Below, piece after piece: positions 17,730-26,177 of a stretch of 64,000 bases of DNA (positions within the stretch are counted from its first letter, which is position 1; each line of letters begins with the position of its first letter). A program made the translations under genes and the position numbers. The notes under the pieces are model-generated. The model searched no databases, had not been told where the DNA came from, and saw only the letters and a list, made by a program, of their open reading frames with translations. Where the stretch lies: positions 1 to 64,000 of the forward strand of contig CAKSZH010000011.1 in NCBI GenBank assembly GCA_934525675.1, in the 5' to 3' direction. The DNA is from an uncultured Eubacteriales bacterium (GTDB lineage Bacteria > Bacillota > Clostridia > Oscillospirales > CAG-272).

Positions 17730-19865
17730 ATGAAGGGTGTATGGGTCCGTACGCCCGGCGGAATGAACGAAACGGTCGGGTTTCTTCTGGATCTCGGAGA
17801 AACCCGTTCCTTTTCGCTTTCTCTTGTCGCCGGAAGCGTTTTCAAACTTTATGTAGACGGCAAAGCCGGATTTTTCGGTCCCATGCGCGCCGCCCATGGG
17901 TATGCGCGCGTCCACCGCATCTCCGGGGAGGGGCGGTATCTTGCTGTCATCGTCAACCATCCGGGGATCCGCACCTTCTGCTGGCTGCGCGAGAACCCGT
18001 ACTTTGCCTGCACGGTCACGTCGGGGGAGAATACCTGGACGACCGACGACTTTTCCGCATATGCGCTTCCCGAGCGCACAAGGGAAGTGCTCCGGTACGC
18101 GTATCAGCGCGCTTTTTCCGAGGTTTACCGGGTGGACGGAAGCACCTCCGCTTTCCTTTCCGGGAAACCGCTTACCGCGCCGCTGGAAAAGAAGCAGGTT
18201 CCCTTGCCGGAGCTTCTGGAGTGCCGCACGCACGCCCCGGTGTTAAAGGAACTTTTTCCGCGCACCGAGATCGCGTCCGGGTATATTGCGGACACCGGCT
18301 CCCATGAGGTGCCGTACCAACGCTATTTCGATCTGGTCGGCAAGACCCTTGACGGGTTCGGGGCGGATGAGGTTACGGATAATCAGATTGCCGATTACGT
18401 TGCCTTCCTGCATACAAAACAGCCGACCGCCACGGGGCTTGCCTATCGGATGTTTGCCATGGACGGCTCAAAAACAGGCTTCCTGAATGTGAAAATCCAT
18501 GCTCCCGCGGGCGGCACCGTCTATCTTGCCTACGAGGAACTGCTCGACGAAAAGGGCGGAGACATCGTGCTTCACCCCTTGCGCAACGAGACCCTCAATG
18601 TTGTCAAATGGACGCTTGAAGGGGGCGGAGACTACGAGCTTTCCACCTTTGAACCCTACACCGCGCAATATGCCGAGGTGATTTTTCCGGTCGGCGCGGA
18701 GGTTTCCTTCTCCGTTACCGAATATGTCAATCCCGACGCGGGGAACCTGCGGTTCCGTTGCGCGGACGAGGATATCAACCGGATCGTGAAAGCCGCGCGG
18801 GAGAGCTTCCGCTCCAACGCGGTGGACCTGCTCACCGACTGCCCCTCCCGCGAGCGGAGCGGCTGGCTGTCCGACAGCTATTTTTCCGGTACTGCCGAGC
18901 GGCTCTTTACGGGAGAGAATCTTGTGGAGAATGCGTTCCTCGAGAATTACGCGCTCTCACGGCGCGACGCGTTCCCCGAGGGGATGATTCCCATGAACTA
19001 TCCCTCCGACCCCTATGACGGCACCTACATTCCCAACTGGGCAATGTGGTATATCATGGAGATCCTGCGCGTTGCCCGCCGCACCCCCGATTCCGGGACC
19101 GTCAGGCAGGCGCGCGGCACCGTGGAAGGGTTGTTTGACTTCTTTGCCCGCTATGAAAACGAATATTCGCTTCTCGAAAACCTCGAATCGTGGGTGTTCG
19201 TCGAATGGAGCGCCGCCAATGACGCGGACCACATCTGCGGGGTCAATATTCCCTCCAACATCTGTTACCAGCGGATCCTGACGGACGCGGGCAATCTGTA
19301 CCACCGCCCCGACTGGGTGGAGAAGGGAATCCGCGTGCGGGAGAATCTGATCCGGCTCGGTTTCGACGGCACCATGTTCGTCGATAACCTCGTCCGTAAC
19401 GCGGACGGCGGACTGGTCAGGACAAATCACCTCACCGAGGTCTGCCAGTATTACGCGTTCTGGTTCGGCGCGGTCACAAAGGAGAGCCACCCCGCGCTGT
19501 ATGACCTGCTGATGCACCGTCTGGGACGCAACAAGCAGCCCGGGTTTATGGAAAACGTCGAAAAGCCGAACATGATGTACGGCATCTATATGCGCCTCGA
19601 CCTGCTCATGCGGGAGGGCAAGCGCGAGGAACTGCTCGATGAGATCCGGTATTACTTTTTGCCCATGGCAAAGACGACCGGAACGCTCTGGGAGCATACC
19701 TCCACTCACGCAAGCCTCAATCATGCGTTCGCGTCGTATTCGGTCAAGTGGATTCTCTATGCCACCACGGGATACAACGCCGACACCGACCGCATGGAGC
19801 CGATTCCTCCGGAAGCAGCTGTTCCGTATACGGAGTTTACGCTTCCGTTTACCCCCGGAAAATAA
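17730..19865 (+). CDS. GH78-like putative alpha-L-rhamnosidase
   Basis: The protein of about 711 residues has the hallmark segment DCPSRERSGWLSD near residue 369, matching the active-site region of alpha-L-rhamnosidases, followed by an (alpha/alpha)6 barrel. The N-terminal 350 residues are beta-rich. It lacks a signal peptide, so it is predicted to release rhamnose from imported oligosaccharides in the cytoplasm. The start is uncertain: AGGTGA at 17720-17725 favours ATG 17727 or 17730, but ATG 17712 would also be in frame. It is the last gene of the locus, just ahead of a strong terminator. Confidence 0.8.
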   Translation: MKGVWVRTPGGMNETVGFLLDLGETRSFSLSLVAGSVFKLYVDGKAGFFGPMRAAHGYARVHRISGEGRYLAVIVNHPGIRTFCWLRENPYFACTVTSGENTWTTDDFSAYALPERTREVLRYAYQRAFSEVYRVDGSTSAFLSGKPLTAPLEKKQVPLPELLECRTHAPVLKELFPRTEIASGYIADTGSHEVPYQRYFDLVGKTLDGFGADEVTDNQIADYVAFLHTKQPTATGLAYRMFAMDGSKTGFLNVKIHAPAGGTVYLAYEELLDEKGGDIVLHPLRNETLNVVKWTLEGGGDYELSTFEPYTAQYAEVIFPVGAEVSFSVTEYVNPDAGNLRFRCADEDINRIVKAARESFRSNAVDLLTDCPSRERSGWLSDSYFSGTAERLFTGENLVENAFLENYALSRRDAFPEGMIPMNYPSDPYDGTYIPNWAMWYIMEILRVARRTPDSGTVRQARGTVEGLFDFFARYENEYSLLENLESWVFVEWSAANDADHICGVNIPSNICYQRILTDAGNLYHRPDWVEKGIRVRENLIRLGFDGTMFVDNLVRNADGGLVRTNHLTEVCQYYAFWFGAVTKESHPALYDLLMHRLGRNKQPGFMENVEKPNMMYGIYMRLDLLMREGKREELLDEIRYYFLPMAKTTGTLWEHTSTHASLNHAFASYSVKWILYATTGYNADTDRMEPIPPEAAVPYTEFTLPFTPGK

Positions 19866-19869
19866 CCCC

Positions 19870-19905
19870 AACCGGGCGACCGATCTTCGGTCGCCCGGTT
19901 TTTTT
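19870..19905 (+). terminator. Strong terminator of the glycan locus
   Basis: A perfect 14-bp stem AACCGGGCGACCGA / TCGGTCGCCCGGTT with a TCT loop is followed at once by an unbroken T-run to 19905. Confidence 0.95.
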
Positions 19906-19926
19906 GTCGGGAAATATCAGAAACTC

Positions 19927-19955
19927 TTGCATCCTGTTACAGAATATGGTATACT
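19927..19955 (+). promoter_or_regulatory. Promoter for the gene at 20008
   Basis: TTGCAT at 19927-19932, a 17-base spacer and TATACT at 19950-19955, with an extended TGG just before the -10. The gene starts 53 bp downstream. Confidence 0.75.
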
Positions 19956-20007
19956 GTGCATGGTTCCACTGCCTTATGAAAAATACGTATAAGAAGGGAA
20001 TGTCGTT

Positions 20008-20889
20008 ATGAAAACAGTGACAATCAGGAGAAATAAAACATTTGTCGGTTGTGCGGCAAAGCTGAAGGTGTATCTGGAGGATCCGAACGGAACGGATCTG
20101 GAGATCGACAATCATCCGCTCCGGAAGCTGGGAGAACTCAAAAACGGGGAAGAAAAGAGCTTTGAGATCCCGGAGAGCGACCTGGACAGACGGCTGTACA
20201 TCGCGGTTGACAAGATGAGCCGGGAGATTTGCAACGACTTTTATGTGATCCCGGCAGGGGAGGGCGACCTTTCGCTCAGCGGCAAATGTCATTTCAACCC
20301 GGCAATCGGCAACGCGTTCCGCTTTGACGGCAACACCGGTGCAGAAGTAACGGAAAACCGCAAGAGCGCCAAGCGGAAGGGGCTGATGATTCTCCTGATT
20401 GCGGTTCTTGTCGGTGCGGTGATCGGCGGGGTCTTCGGTGTTGTCAGAGGAATCAACCGCGCAAAGACACAGCCGAAAGAGTTTGTCACCGGCGAGATGA
20501 CCGTTACGTTGACGGATTCCTTCAAGAAGGCAGACTATTCGGGTGAGCAGGTCTGCTATGAGTCAGGCGACACACTTGTGATGATTCTGCGGGAGGACTT
20601 TGAAATCGGTTCCGATGTGTCGAGGCTGTCGCTGGACGAATACGGCAGAATTGTGATTGAGACGAACAAGTCGAAATTTATCGCCGAACCGCTTCAGCAC
20701 GAGGACGGATTGACCTATACGGATTACTGCTCCAGAGGCACCGACGGGAAGATCTATGACTATTTCACCGTGTTTTACAAGTCCCGAAATGCGTTCTGGA
20801 CGGTGCAGTTCATTACAACGAAGGACAACGCCGATAAGCTCCGTCCGCAGTTTATTGATTATGCGAAATCTGTCCGCTTTTCCGACTGA
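20008..20889 (+). CDS. Uncharacterised single-helix membrane protein
   Basis: I do not recognise this 293-residue protein. Residues 1-125 look like a soluble beta-rich domain (MKTVTIRRNKTFVGCAAKLK). A Lys/Arg cluster (RKSAKRK) precedes one membrane helix at about 129-150 (LMILLIAVLVGAVIGG), and the remaining 140 or so residues form a soluble domain. The positive-inside rule places the N-terminal domain in the cytoplasm and the C-terminal one outside. The gene has its own promoter and terminator and so stands alone. Confidence 0.75.
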   Translation: MKTVTIRRNKTFVGCAAKLKVYLEDPNGTDLEIDNHPLRKLGELKNGEEKSFEIPESDLDRRLYIAVDKMSREICNDFYVIPAGEGDLSLSGKCHFNPAIGNAFRFDGNTGAEVTENRKSAKRKGLMILLIAVLVGAVIGGVFGVVRGINRAKTQPKEFVTGEMTVTLTDSFKKADYSGEQVCYESGDTLVMILREDFEIGSDVSRLSLDEYGRIVIETNKSKFIAEPLQHEDGLTYTDYCSRGTDGKIYDYFTVFYKSRNAFWTVQFITTKDNADKLRPQFIDYAKSVRFSD

Positions 20890-20901
20890 GCATCGGAAGC
20901 T

Positions 20902-20936
20902 CCCCGGTCGCCGCAAATGCGGCGACCGGGGTTTTT
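20902..20936 (+). terminator. Terminator after the gene at 20008
   Basis: A perfect 13-bp stem CCCCGGTCGCCGC / GCGGCGACCGGGG with an AAAT loop is followed by TTTTT. Confidence 0.95.
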
Positions 20937-20962
20937 GCCTGAAAAACGTTATCGACCCACGA

Positions 20963-20991
20963 TTGACAATCCGCACGGAGTTTGCTATAAT
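20963..20991 (+). promoter_or_regulatory. Consensus promoter for the genes at 21129 and 21441
   Basis: TTGACA at 20963-20968, a 17-base spacer and TATAAT at 20986-20991, with TGC before the -10. The transcription start would fall inside the adjacent tandem duplication. Confidence 0.85.
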
Positions 20992-20994
20992 AAA

Positions 20995-21028
20995 AGATCA
21001 TAGATGCGGGGAGATCATAGATGCGGGG
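20995..21028. repeat. Perfect 17-bp tandem duplication at a transcription start
   Basis: The unit agatcatagatgcgggg occurs twice back to back (20995-21011 and 21012-21028), beginning 4 bp after the -10 box. Confidence 0.95.
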
Positions 21029-21128
21029 GATTCCGGCAGATGCCGGTCATATGGTTTTTGAGAACCGGGCGGACGGAGTCCTCAGAAAAACGACCCGTTT
21101 GTCCCATGATCAGGAAGGTGAATCTCCG

Positions 21129-21422
21129 ATGTCTTTTTTTCAGAAATTGCGGGAAGAGAAAAACCGAATGTACCCGCTCAACCGTTTTCTGACCTACACC
21201 GTTGCTCCCATTTATGTCGTCGTCTGCATTCTTTTGTTCGCGGGTGCCGCGATTGTTCTTTCGATTGACGAAAACAGATTTCTCCCGCTCGGCATCGGAC
21301 TGATGGGCGGGTTCGTGCTGGTCAGCGTCGCCCTGCTTTTTCTGAAGGATGCGGGAATTCCGCCCGTAGGCGAACGGAATTCCGGGAGTGTGTGGGCAAA
21401 GAAACAAAAGTCGGAAATCTGA
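21129..21422 (+). CDS. Small two-helix membrane protein, unknown function
   Basis: This 97-residue protein has a charged N-terminus (MSFFQKLREEKNRM) and two membrane helices at about 26-46 (VAPIYVVVCILLFAGAAIVL) and 55-75, with a basic tail. ATG 21129 with AGGAAGG upstream is chosen over an earlier in-frame start at 21021 that lies in the leader. The flavin reductase-like gene begins 18 bp later and is probably co-transcribed. No family is recognised. Confidence 0.65.
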   Translation: MSFFQKLREEKNRMYPLNRFLTYTVAPIYVVVCILLFAGAAIVLSIDENRFLPLGIGLMGGFVLVSVALLFLKDAGIPPVGERNSGSVWAKKQKSEI

Positions 21423-21440
21423 AATGAAAAGGAAAAACAA

Positions 21441-22055
21441 ATGTCAAAAGTACAATGGAAGGGCGGCACGCTGCTCGCCCCCGTTCCCGCGACGCTGGTC
21501 ACGACGGGAACCATGGAACATCCGGGCATTCTGACCGTCGCATGGACAGGGATCCTTTGCAGCGATCCGCCGAAAACCTATATTTCGGTGCGCCCGTCGA
21601 GATATTCCCATCATCTCATCCGCGAGAGCGGGGAATTCGTCATCAACCTGACGACTGCGGAGCTTGCGCGCGTGACCGACGCCTGCGGCGTGCTGACCGG
21701 AGCAAAGGTCGATAAGTTCGCAAAATTCGGGCTGCACAAGGAGGCGGCGAACACCGTATCCTGTCCGACGCTTGCCGAGGCGCCCGTGTCGCTTGAATGC
21801 CGGGTGACCGATGTCATCCCGCTCGGCTCACACGATATGTTTCTTGCCGATATCACGGCAGTGGACATCGACCCGTCGCTCATCGACGACGGCGGGAAAC
21901 TGCACCTGGAGCGCGCACACCTGCTTGCATATTCCCACGGCGAATACTTCTCCCTCGGTAAAAAGCTCGGTTCGTTCGGCTTTTCGGTGAAAAAGAAAAA
22001 GCCTGCCGGGAACCGCGGGGCGGGGAAGCCGAAAAAGAAATTCCCCTCCCGCTGA
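21441..22055 (+). CDS. Flavin reductase-like FMN-binding protein
   Basis: This 204-residue soluble protein has the split-barrel flavin reductase (DIM6/NTAB) pattern: LVTTGTMEHPGILTVAWTG near the N-terminus, PPKTYISVRPSRYSHHLI, and FVINLT. Members bind FMN and reduce it or use it in small oxidoreductions; the substrate is unknown. The C-terminal 20 residues are Lys/Gly/Pro-rich and likely flexible. Confidence 0.88.
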   Translation: MSKVQWKGGTLLAPVPATLVTTGTMEHPGILTVAWTGILCSDPPKTYISVRPSRYSHHLIRESGEFVINLTTAELARVTDACGVLTGAKVDKFAKFGLHKEAANTVSCPTLAEAPVSLECRVTDVIPLGSHDMFLADITAVDIDPSLIDDGGKLHLERAHLLAYSHGEYFSLGKKLGSFGFSVKKKKPAGNRGAGKPKKKFPSR

Positions 22056-22080
22056 TACCGCCCCGGATACCGCCCCGGAA

Positions 22081-22109
22081 TTGACAATTTCCGCGGAATA
22101 TGCTATACT
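22081..22109 (+). promoter_or_regulatory. cysS promoter
   Basis: TTGACA at 22081-22086, a 17-base spacer and TATACT at 22104-22109, with the extended element TGC. The leader to cysS is only about 55 bases, too short for a T-box. Confidence 0.85.
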
Positions 22110-22171
22110 GAATGTTCGGAAGACGCGGCAGAATTGCCCGCTTCCCTCTGTCATAAGGAAAGGAATCCGTC

Positions 22172-23620
22172 ATGCTGCTTTATAATTCCGCGACCAGAAG
22201 CCGCGATGAGTTTGTACCGAATACGCCGGGCAAGGTGTCCATGTACACCTGCGGACCGACGGTCTATCACTACGCGCACATCGGCAATCTGCGTACCTAT
22301 ATCATGGAGGACGTGCTGGAAAAGTATCTCCGTTACCTCGGGTACGACGTGACCCGCGTCATGAACATCACCGACGTGGGGCACCTGACCTCCGACGCGG
22401 ATACGGGCGAGGACAAGATGCTCAAGGGCGCCGAGAGAGAGCACAAGACCGTCATGCAGATCGCGAAGTTTTACACCGACGCGTTCTTTTCCGATTGTGA
22501 AAAGCTGAACATCAAGCGCCCCGACGTGGTACAGCCCGCGACGGGCTGCATTGCGGATTTCATCCGCGTCATCGAAAAACTGCTGGAGACCGGGTATGCG
22601 TACCGCGCGGGCGGAAACGTGTACTTCGACACGTCCAGACTCAAGCAGTACTATATTTTCAACGATTTCAACGAGGAGGACCTCGCCGTCGGCGTGAGAG
22701 AGGGCGTGGAGGCGGACGGAAACAAGCGCAACAAGAACGACTTTGTGCTCTGGTTCACCAAATCCAAGTTTGAAGATCAGGCGCTCAAGTGGGATTCCCC
22801 GTGGGGCGTCGGCTATCCCGGCTGGCACATTGAGTGCTCTTCGATTGCCTTGAAATATCTCGGCGAGCGGCTGGACATCCACTGCGGCGGCATTGACAAC
22901 GCCTTCCCGCACCACACCAACGAGATCGCGCAGTCCGAGTCCTACACGGGGCACAAGTGGTGCAACTGGTGGTTCCACGTGCATCACCTCAACACCTCGT
23001 CGGGCAAAATGTCCAAGTCCAAGGGCGAATTCCTCACGGTCAGCCTGCTGGAAGAAAAAGGCTACCGCCCGCTTGCCTACCGCTACTTCTGCCTCCAGTC
23101 GCATTACAGAAAGAATCTCGTATTTACATGGGAAAACCTCGACAACGCCGCAGGCGCATATGAAAAACTGCTTCGCCGGATCGCCGCTCTGAGGGCGGGC
23201 GACGGGAAGGTCGATCCCGTTGTATTTGCGGAGTACAAAAAGCAGTTCACCGACGCGCTGGACAACGACCTCAATACGTCTCTTGCCGTGACCGCCGTGT
23301 TCGACGTGCTCAAGGCAAAGACGGACGACGCGACCAAGCTCGCTCTCATCGCGGATTTTGACCGCGTGCTGTCCCTCGGACTGATTGAGGGCGCGGCGGA
23401 GCTTCGTCTTGCGGAAGAGAAGCAGGCGGAGGAAAAGAACGCCGTTCCCGACGTCGATCCCGCGCTCCGCGAAAAGGTGGAGAGCATGATCGCACTCCGT
23501 GCCGAGGCGAAAAAGGCAAAGAACTACGCCGAAGCCGACCGCATCCGTGCGGAGCTTTCCCAAATGGGCGTGACCCTGCTCGATACCAAAGAAGGGACAA
23601 CATGGAGTATCGGCGGCTGA
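22172..23620 (+). CDS. cysS: Cysteine--tRNA ligase
   Basis: This cytoplasmic class I aminoacyl-tRNA synthetase joins cysteine to tRNA-Cys. It shows TCGPTVYHYAHIGNLRTY (the HIGH motif as HIGN, near residue 36), zinc-ligand candidates in HIECSS and HHTNEIAQ, and KMSKSKGEF near residue 279. At 482 residues it is close to the usual length of about 460-480. AAGGAAAGG precedes the ATG. The tail holds the usual anticodon-binding helices. Confidence 0.98.
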   Translation: MLLYNSATRSRDEFVPNTPGKVSMYTCGPTVYHYAHIGNLRTYIMEDVLEKYLRYLGYDVTRVMNITDVGHLTSDADTGEDKMLKGAEREHKTVMQIAKFYTDAFFSDCEKLNIKRPDVVQPATGCIADFIRVIEKLLETGYAYRAGGNVYFDTSRLKQYYIFNDFNEEDLAVGVREGVEADGNKRNKNDFVLWFTKSKFEDQALKWDSPWGVGYPGWHIECSSIALKYLGERLDIHCGGIDNAFPHHTNEIAQSESYTGHKWCNWWFHVHHLNTSSGKMSKSKGEFLTVSLLEEKGYRPLAYRYFCLQSHYRKNLVFTWENLDNAAGAYEKLLRRIAALRAGDGKVDPVVFAEYKKQFTDALDNDLNTSLAVTAVFDVLKAKTDDATKLALIADFDRVLSLGLIEGAAELRLAEEKQAEEKNAVPDVDPALREKVESMIALRAEAKKAKNYAEADRIRAELSQMGVTLLDTKEGTTWSIGG

Positions 23621-23806
23621 TCCGGGCATTTGTTGCCGGCAGCGCAGGATGTTCTGACCGTCCGGGGAACCCGGCAGTCTGACGTGACCCGAAAAAGGAA
23701 TGTCCGTACAGCGGTGTCGTCGATCCGGCCTGTCCGCGTGCTGCGGCTCCCCGATGCAAACAAAGAAAGGATGCTCCCGGTCTGCCCGGGGGCAGAGGAA
23801 AATACT

Positions 23807-24331
23807 GTGGAAAAGCTCAAAGCCTTTTGCCGGGCGCACCGTGAGATCCTTCTGTATCTCGTGTTCGGCGTGCTGACGACGCTTGTCAGCTGGATCGTGT
23901 ATTACGGAATCATGATCGGCGGCAGAGCAGTGGTCGGTATCCCCGCGGAGGAAACCACCTCGGCAAGATACCTCATTCTGTACACCGCCGCACAGGTGAT
24001 CCAGTGGATTGCCGCTGTGCTGTTCGCATTCTTCACCAACAAGAAATGGGTGTTCACCTCGGCGGATCCGTCGGCGTCCACCACCCGCCAGCTCGGAACC
24101 TTTGCGGGTTCCCGGCTTGTCACCTTCTTTCTTGATTACGGAATCACCTACGGCGGAACGCTTGCGCTCGGCGCGGTTTTCCCCGGAATGATCTCCGTGT
24201 TCCTCCTCGGGAAAAACCGTAACCTTGCGGAGCTGCTTTCCAAAGCGGTTGCCGCTGTCATCGTGGTCATTGCCAACTATGTGTTCAGCAAACTGATCGT
24301 CTTCCGCCGGAAGAAGGAAAAGGGAGAATGA
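23807..24331 (+). CDS. GtrA-family membrane protein
   Basis: The 174-residue protein has four membrane helices and the GtrA-family pattern: LYLVFGVLTTLVSWIVYY at the N-terminus, FTNKKWVF mid-protein and VIANYVFSKLIVFRRK at the end. Family members are thought to move or flip lipid-linked sugars for cell-surface polysaccharides. The GTG at 23807 with GAGGA 7 bases ahead is chosen; the residues encoded upstream of it do not look like a GtrA N-terminus. The 186-bp stretch after cysS shows no other gene. Confidence 0.85.
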   Translation: MEKLKAFCRAHREILLYLVFGVLTTLVSWIVYYGIMIGGRAVVGIPAEETTSARYLILYTAAQVIQWIAAVLFAFFTNKKWVFTSADPSASTTRQLGTFAGSRLVTFFLDYGITYGGTLALGAVFPGMISVFLLGKNRNLAELLSKAVAAVIVVIANYVFSKLIVFRRKKEKGE

Positions 24332-24425
24332 CCTTTCCGGGATCGGATTTCCGGAAGTGACCTCCCCGCCGCAACACCTTCCCGATCCGTGTTCCGACGA
24401 AAAAACAAGAGAAAGGATCATGATT

Positions 24426-25367
24426 ATGAAAGCTCCGTTCCGTACACAACTTCAGAATTCCGTGTTCCTGATTGTATTCCCGCTTTGCTACATTCTCATC
24501 GGTGCCATGTTCCAGTTTGTCCCCGACATCAACCCGCGGGTAGTCGCCATCGTGCTTGCAACCTGCGTGATCGTCAGCGGTACCGTCATGATTGCCCGGT
24601 ATTTCCTGCAGGGATCGTTCCGGGACCTGTATTCCTATGAATTCTCGTTTGGCGCGTTTGCCGTCATCGCGGGTGTCTGCATGATGATCGCCGCGTCGAA
24701 GATCGGCGACCTGTTGCTCGTTCTGCTCGGCGTCTGTATGCTTCTGACCTCGATTATCAAGGTGCAGAATTCCATTCAGCTGATCGGCATGAAGAGACGG
24801 ACCTGGATCCCCGTCATGGTGATCGCGGTACTGCTCATCGCGGCAGATGTCCTTGTTATCATCAATCCGTTCGCGGATAAGGAGAATTTCTACAAGCTGT
24901 ACACCAATATCCTGCTCATGACCGACGGTGTGCTCAGCTTTGTCATCAATGTGCTCATGCACATCCGTGCGCGCAAGGCGGAAAGGGCGCTGGCGGTGGT
25001 TCCCGCGGACGGTGTCCCGACCGCTCCGGAACAGTTTGCCCATGCGGAGAAAGCCGAGAAGGCGGAAAAGTCCGAAAAGTCCGGAAAGACGGACGTTCAG
25101 CCGAAGTCCGAAAAGTCCGGAAAGACGGACGTTCAGCCGAAGTCCGAAAAGTCCGGAGAAGGGAAGAAGAACGGAACCGATTCCGCTAAAGACGCAGAGC
25201 GTCAGGCGGAAAAGTCCGCGGAGAAACCGGCGGACAAGTCTGCAAAAGCCCCGGAGAAGACATCGGACAAGCCTGCAAAAGCCCCGGAGAAGACATCGGA
25301 CAAGCCCGCAACCAAGGAAGTTCCTGACGACCGGATCAAAGAACTGTTTGACACGAAGAAATCTTAA
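24426..25367 (+). CDS. DUF308/HdeD-like membrane protein with a repetitive tail
   Basis: The 313-residue protein has about six membrane helices in its first 185 residues, spaced as in HdeD/DUF308 proteins. A charged tail of about 120 residues follows, rich in Lys, Glu, Ser, Pro and Ala. The tail contains the 12-residue unit SEKSGKTDVQPK twice plus a partial copy, and the 11-residue unit KAPEKTSDKPA repeated. ATG 24426 lies 9 bases after GAAAGG; the ATG at 24420 is too close to that site. The tail should be cytoplasmic and disordered. Function is unknown. Confidence 0.75.
   Translation: MKAPFRTQLQNSVFLIVFPLCYILIGAMFQFVPDINPRVVAIVLATCVIVSGTVMIARYFLQGSFRDLYSYEFSFGAFAVIAGVCMMIAASKIGDLLLVLLGVCMLLTSIIKVQNSIQLIGMKRRTWIPVMVIAVLLIAADVLVIINPFADKENFYKLYTNILLMTDGVLSFVINVLMHIRARKAERALAVVPADGVPTAPEQFAHAEKAEKAEKSEKSGKTDVQPKSEKSGKTDVQPKSEKSGEGKKNGTDSAKDAERQAEKSAEKPADKSAKAPEKTSDKPAKAPEKTSDKPATKEVPDDRIKELFDTKKS
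25075..25312 (+). repeat. In-frame 36-bp and 33-bp coding repeats
   Basis: A 36-bp unit encoding SEKSGKTDVQPK is present in two near-identical copies and a partial third (about 25075-25160). A 33-bp unit encoding KAPEKTSDKPA follows in two copies (about 25246-25312). Both keep the reading frame, so copy number can change without breaking the protein. Confidence 0.85.
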
Positions 25368-25372
25368 CATTT

Positions 25373-25406
25373 GCCCAGCCTGTCGCATACGGCAGGCTGG
25401 GCTTTG
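25373..25406 (+). terminator. Terminator after the DUF308-like gene
   Basis: A 10-bp stem GCCCAGCCTG / CAGGCTGGGC, with extra inner pairs around a CATA loop, is followed by TTTG. Between 25407 and 25573 I see nothing else. Confidence 0.75.
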
Positions 25407-25573
25407 TATTCATGGGAGCGCCCGCCAAGCGGGGAATACGGAAAATGCTTCGTCGTTATTCCGACAAAAAGGTGTTGTCACCGTCCCCGCAGGCTTGCCG
25501 CCTCTCTCCCGATCGGTGTATCCGGCAAATGTGCACCTGTCCGCCGGACTCCTGCATCGCCGCCGGGACAAAC

Positions 25574-25600
25574 AAAAAACCAGAGGTGCTTCCTCTGGTT
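25574..25600 (-). terminator. Terminator of tRNA-Ser
   Basis: On the minus strand, a 9-bp stem AACCAGAGG / CCTCTGGTT with an AAGCA loop runs into TTTTTT. It lies 5 bp after the tRNA. Confidence 0.85.
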
Positions 25601-25605
25601 TATGC

Positions 25606-25695
25606 TGGCGGAGAAGGCGGGGATTGAACCCGCGCGCCGGTTACCCGACCTAACAGTTTAGCAAACTGCCCCCTTAACCACTTGGGTACTTCTCC
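25606..25695 (-). tRNA. tRNA-Ser(GCT)
   Basis: Read on the minus strand this 90-nt gene starts GGAGAAG and ends CTTCTCC-G-CCA, a 7-bp acceptor stem with encoded CCA. The anticodon loop TTGCTAA carries GCT, which reads the serine codons AGC and AGU. It has the long variable arm typical of tRNA-Ser and the T-loop GGTTCAATCC. It is flanked by its own promoter and terminator. Confidence 0.97.
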
Positions 25696-25731
25696 ATATG
25701 AACACAGGCGGTTCAACGAACCACGTTCAAT

Positions 25732-25760
25732 ATTATAACGGATTCGGCGGGTGTTGTCAA
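25732..25760 (-). promoter_or_regulatory. Perfect consensus promoter of tRNA-Ser
   Basis: On the minus strand: TTGACA at 25760-25755, a 17-base spacer and TATAAT at 25737-25732. Both boxes match the consensus exactly, as expected for a stable RNA gene. Confidence 0.93.
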
Positions 25761-25935
25761 GGGCTTTTTACAAAAACATCCGGAAAATCGGCGCGGCGTG
25801 GGTGCGCGGAAGCATTTCCGGAATCCCGCGGACGGAGTCCGGCAGAAGTCTTTTTGCATTCCTGTCGGGCGGACGGCGGAACCGTCCCTGTGTTTTTGTG
25901 CAAAGAAACGGCTGTCGTGTATCCCTGCGGTAACC

Positions 25936-25964
25936 TTTACAGAGTTTCTCAGTTCTGCTATACT
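25936..25964 (+). promoter_or_regulatory. Promoter upstream of the small-gene island
   Basis: TTTACA at 25936-25941, a 17-base spacer and TATACT at 25959-25964 with TGC before it. The first gene starts only at 26178. The leader of about 205 bases is GC-rich and holds no gene I can support. Confidence 0.6.
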
Positions 25965-26177
25965 TCAGGTAGAGAGATCCCACTCCCGGACGTAACCCGC
26001 CGCCGGGACCGGAACGGGCTGCGGCGGCACGCCGGACAGGCTGTCTGACCGGTACATCGGCACATCGGGGGACAATTGCGCTGCCCCGGCAGGTGCCAAC
26101 GCGACCGGTGCCTTCCGGGATGTTTCCCCGGCGGCAGAAGCCTTTACGGGCAAAAGAAACATATGCAGGAATGAGGG

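Noticed and set aside
22110..22171. T-box riboswitch upstream of cysS
   Set aside because: The leader is only about 55 bases and has no specifier stem or terminator.
25698..26048. Coding frame in the stretch after the tRNA
   Set aside because: It covers the tRNA promoter on the other strand, has no ribosome site and its translation looks random.
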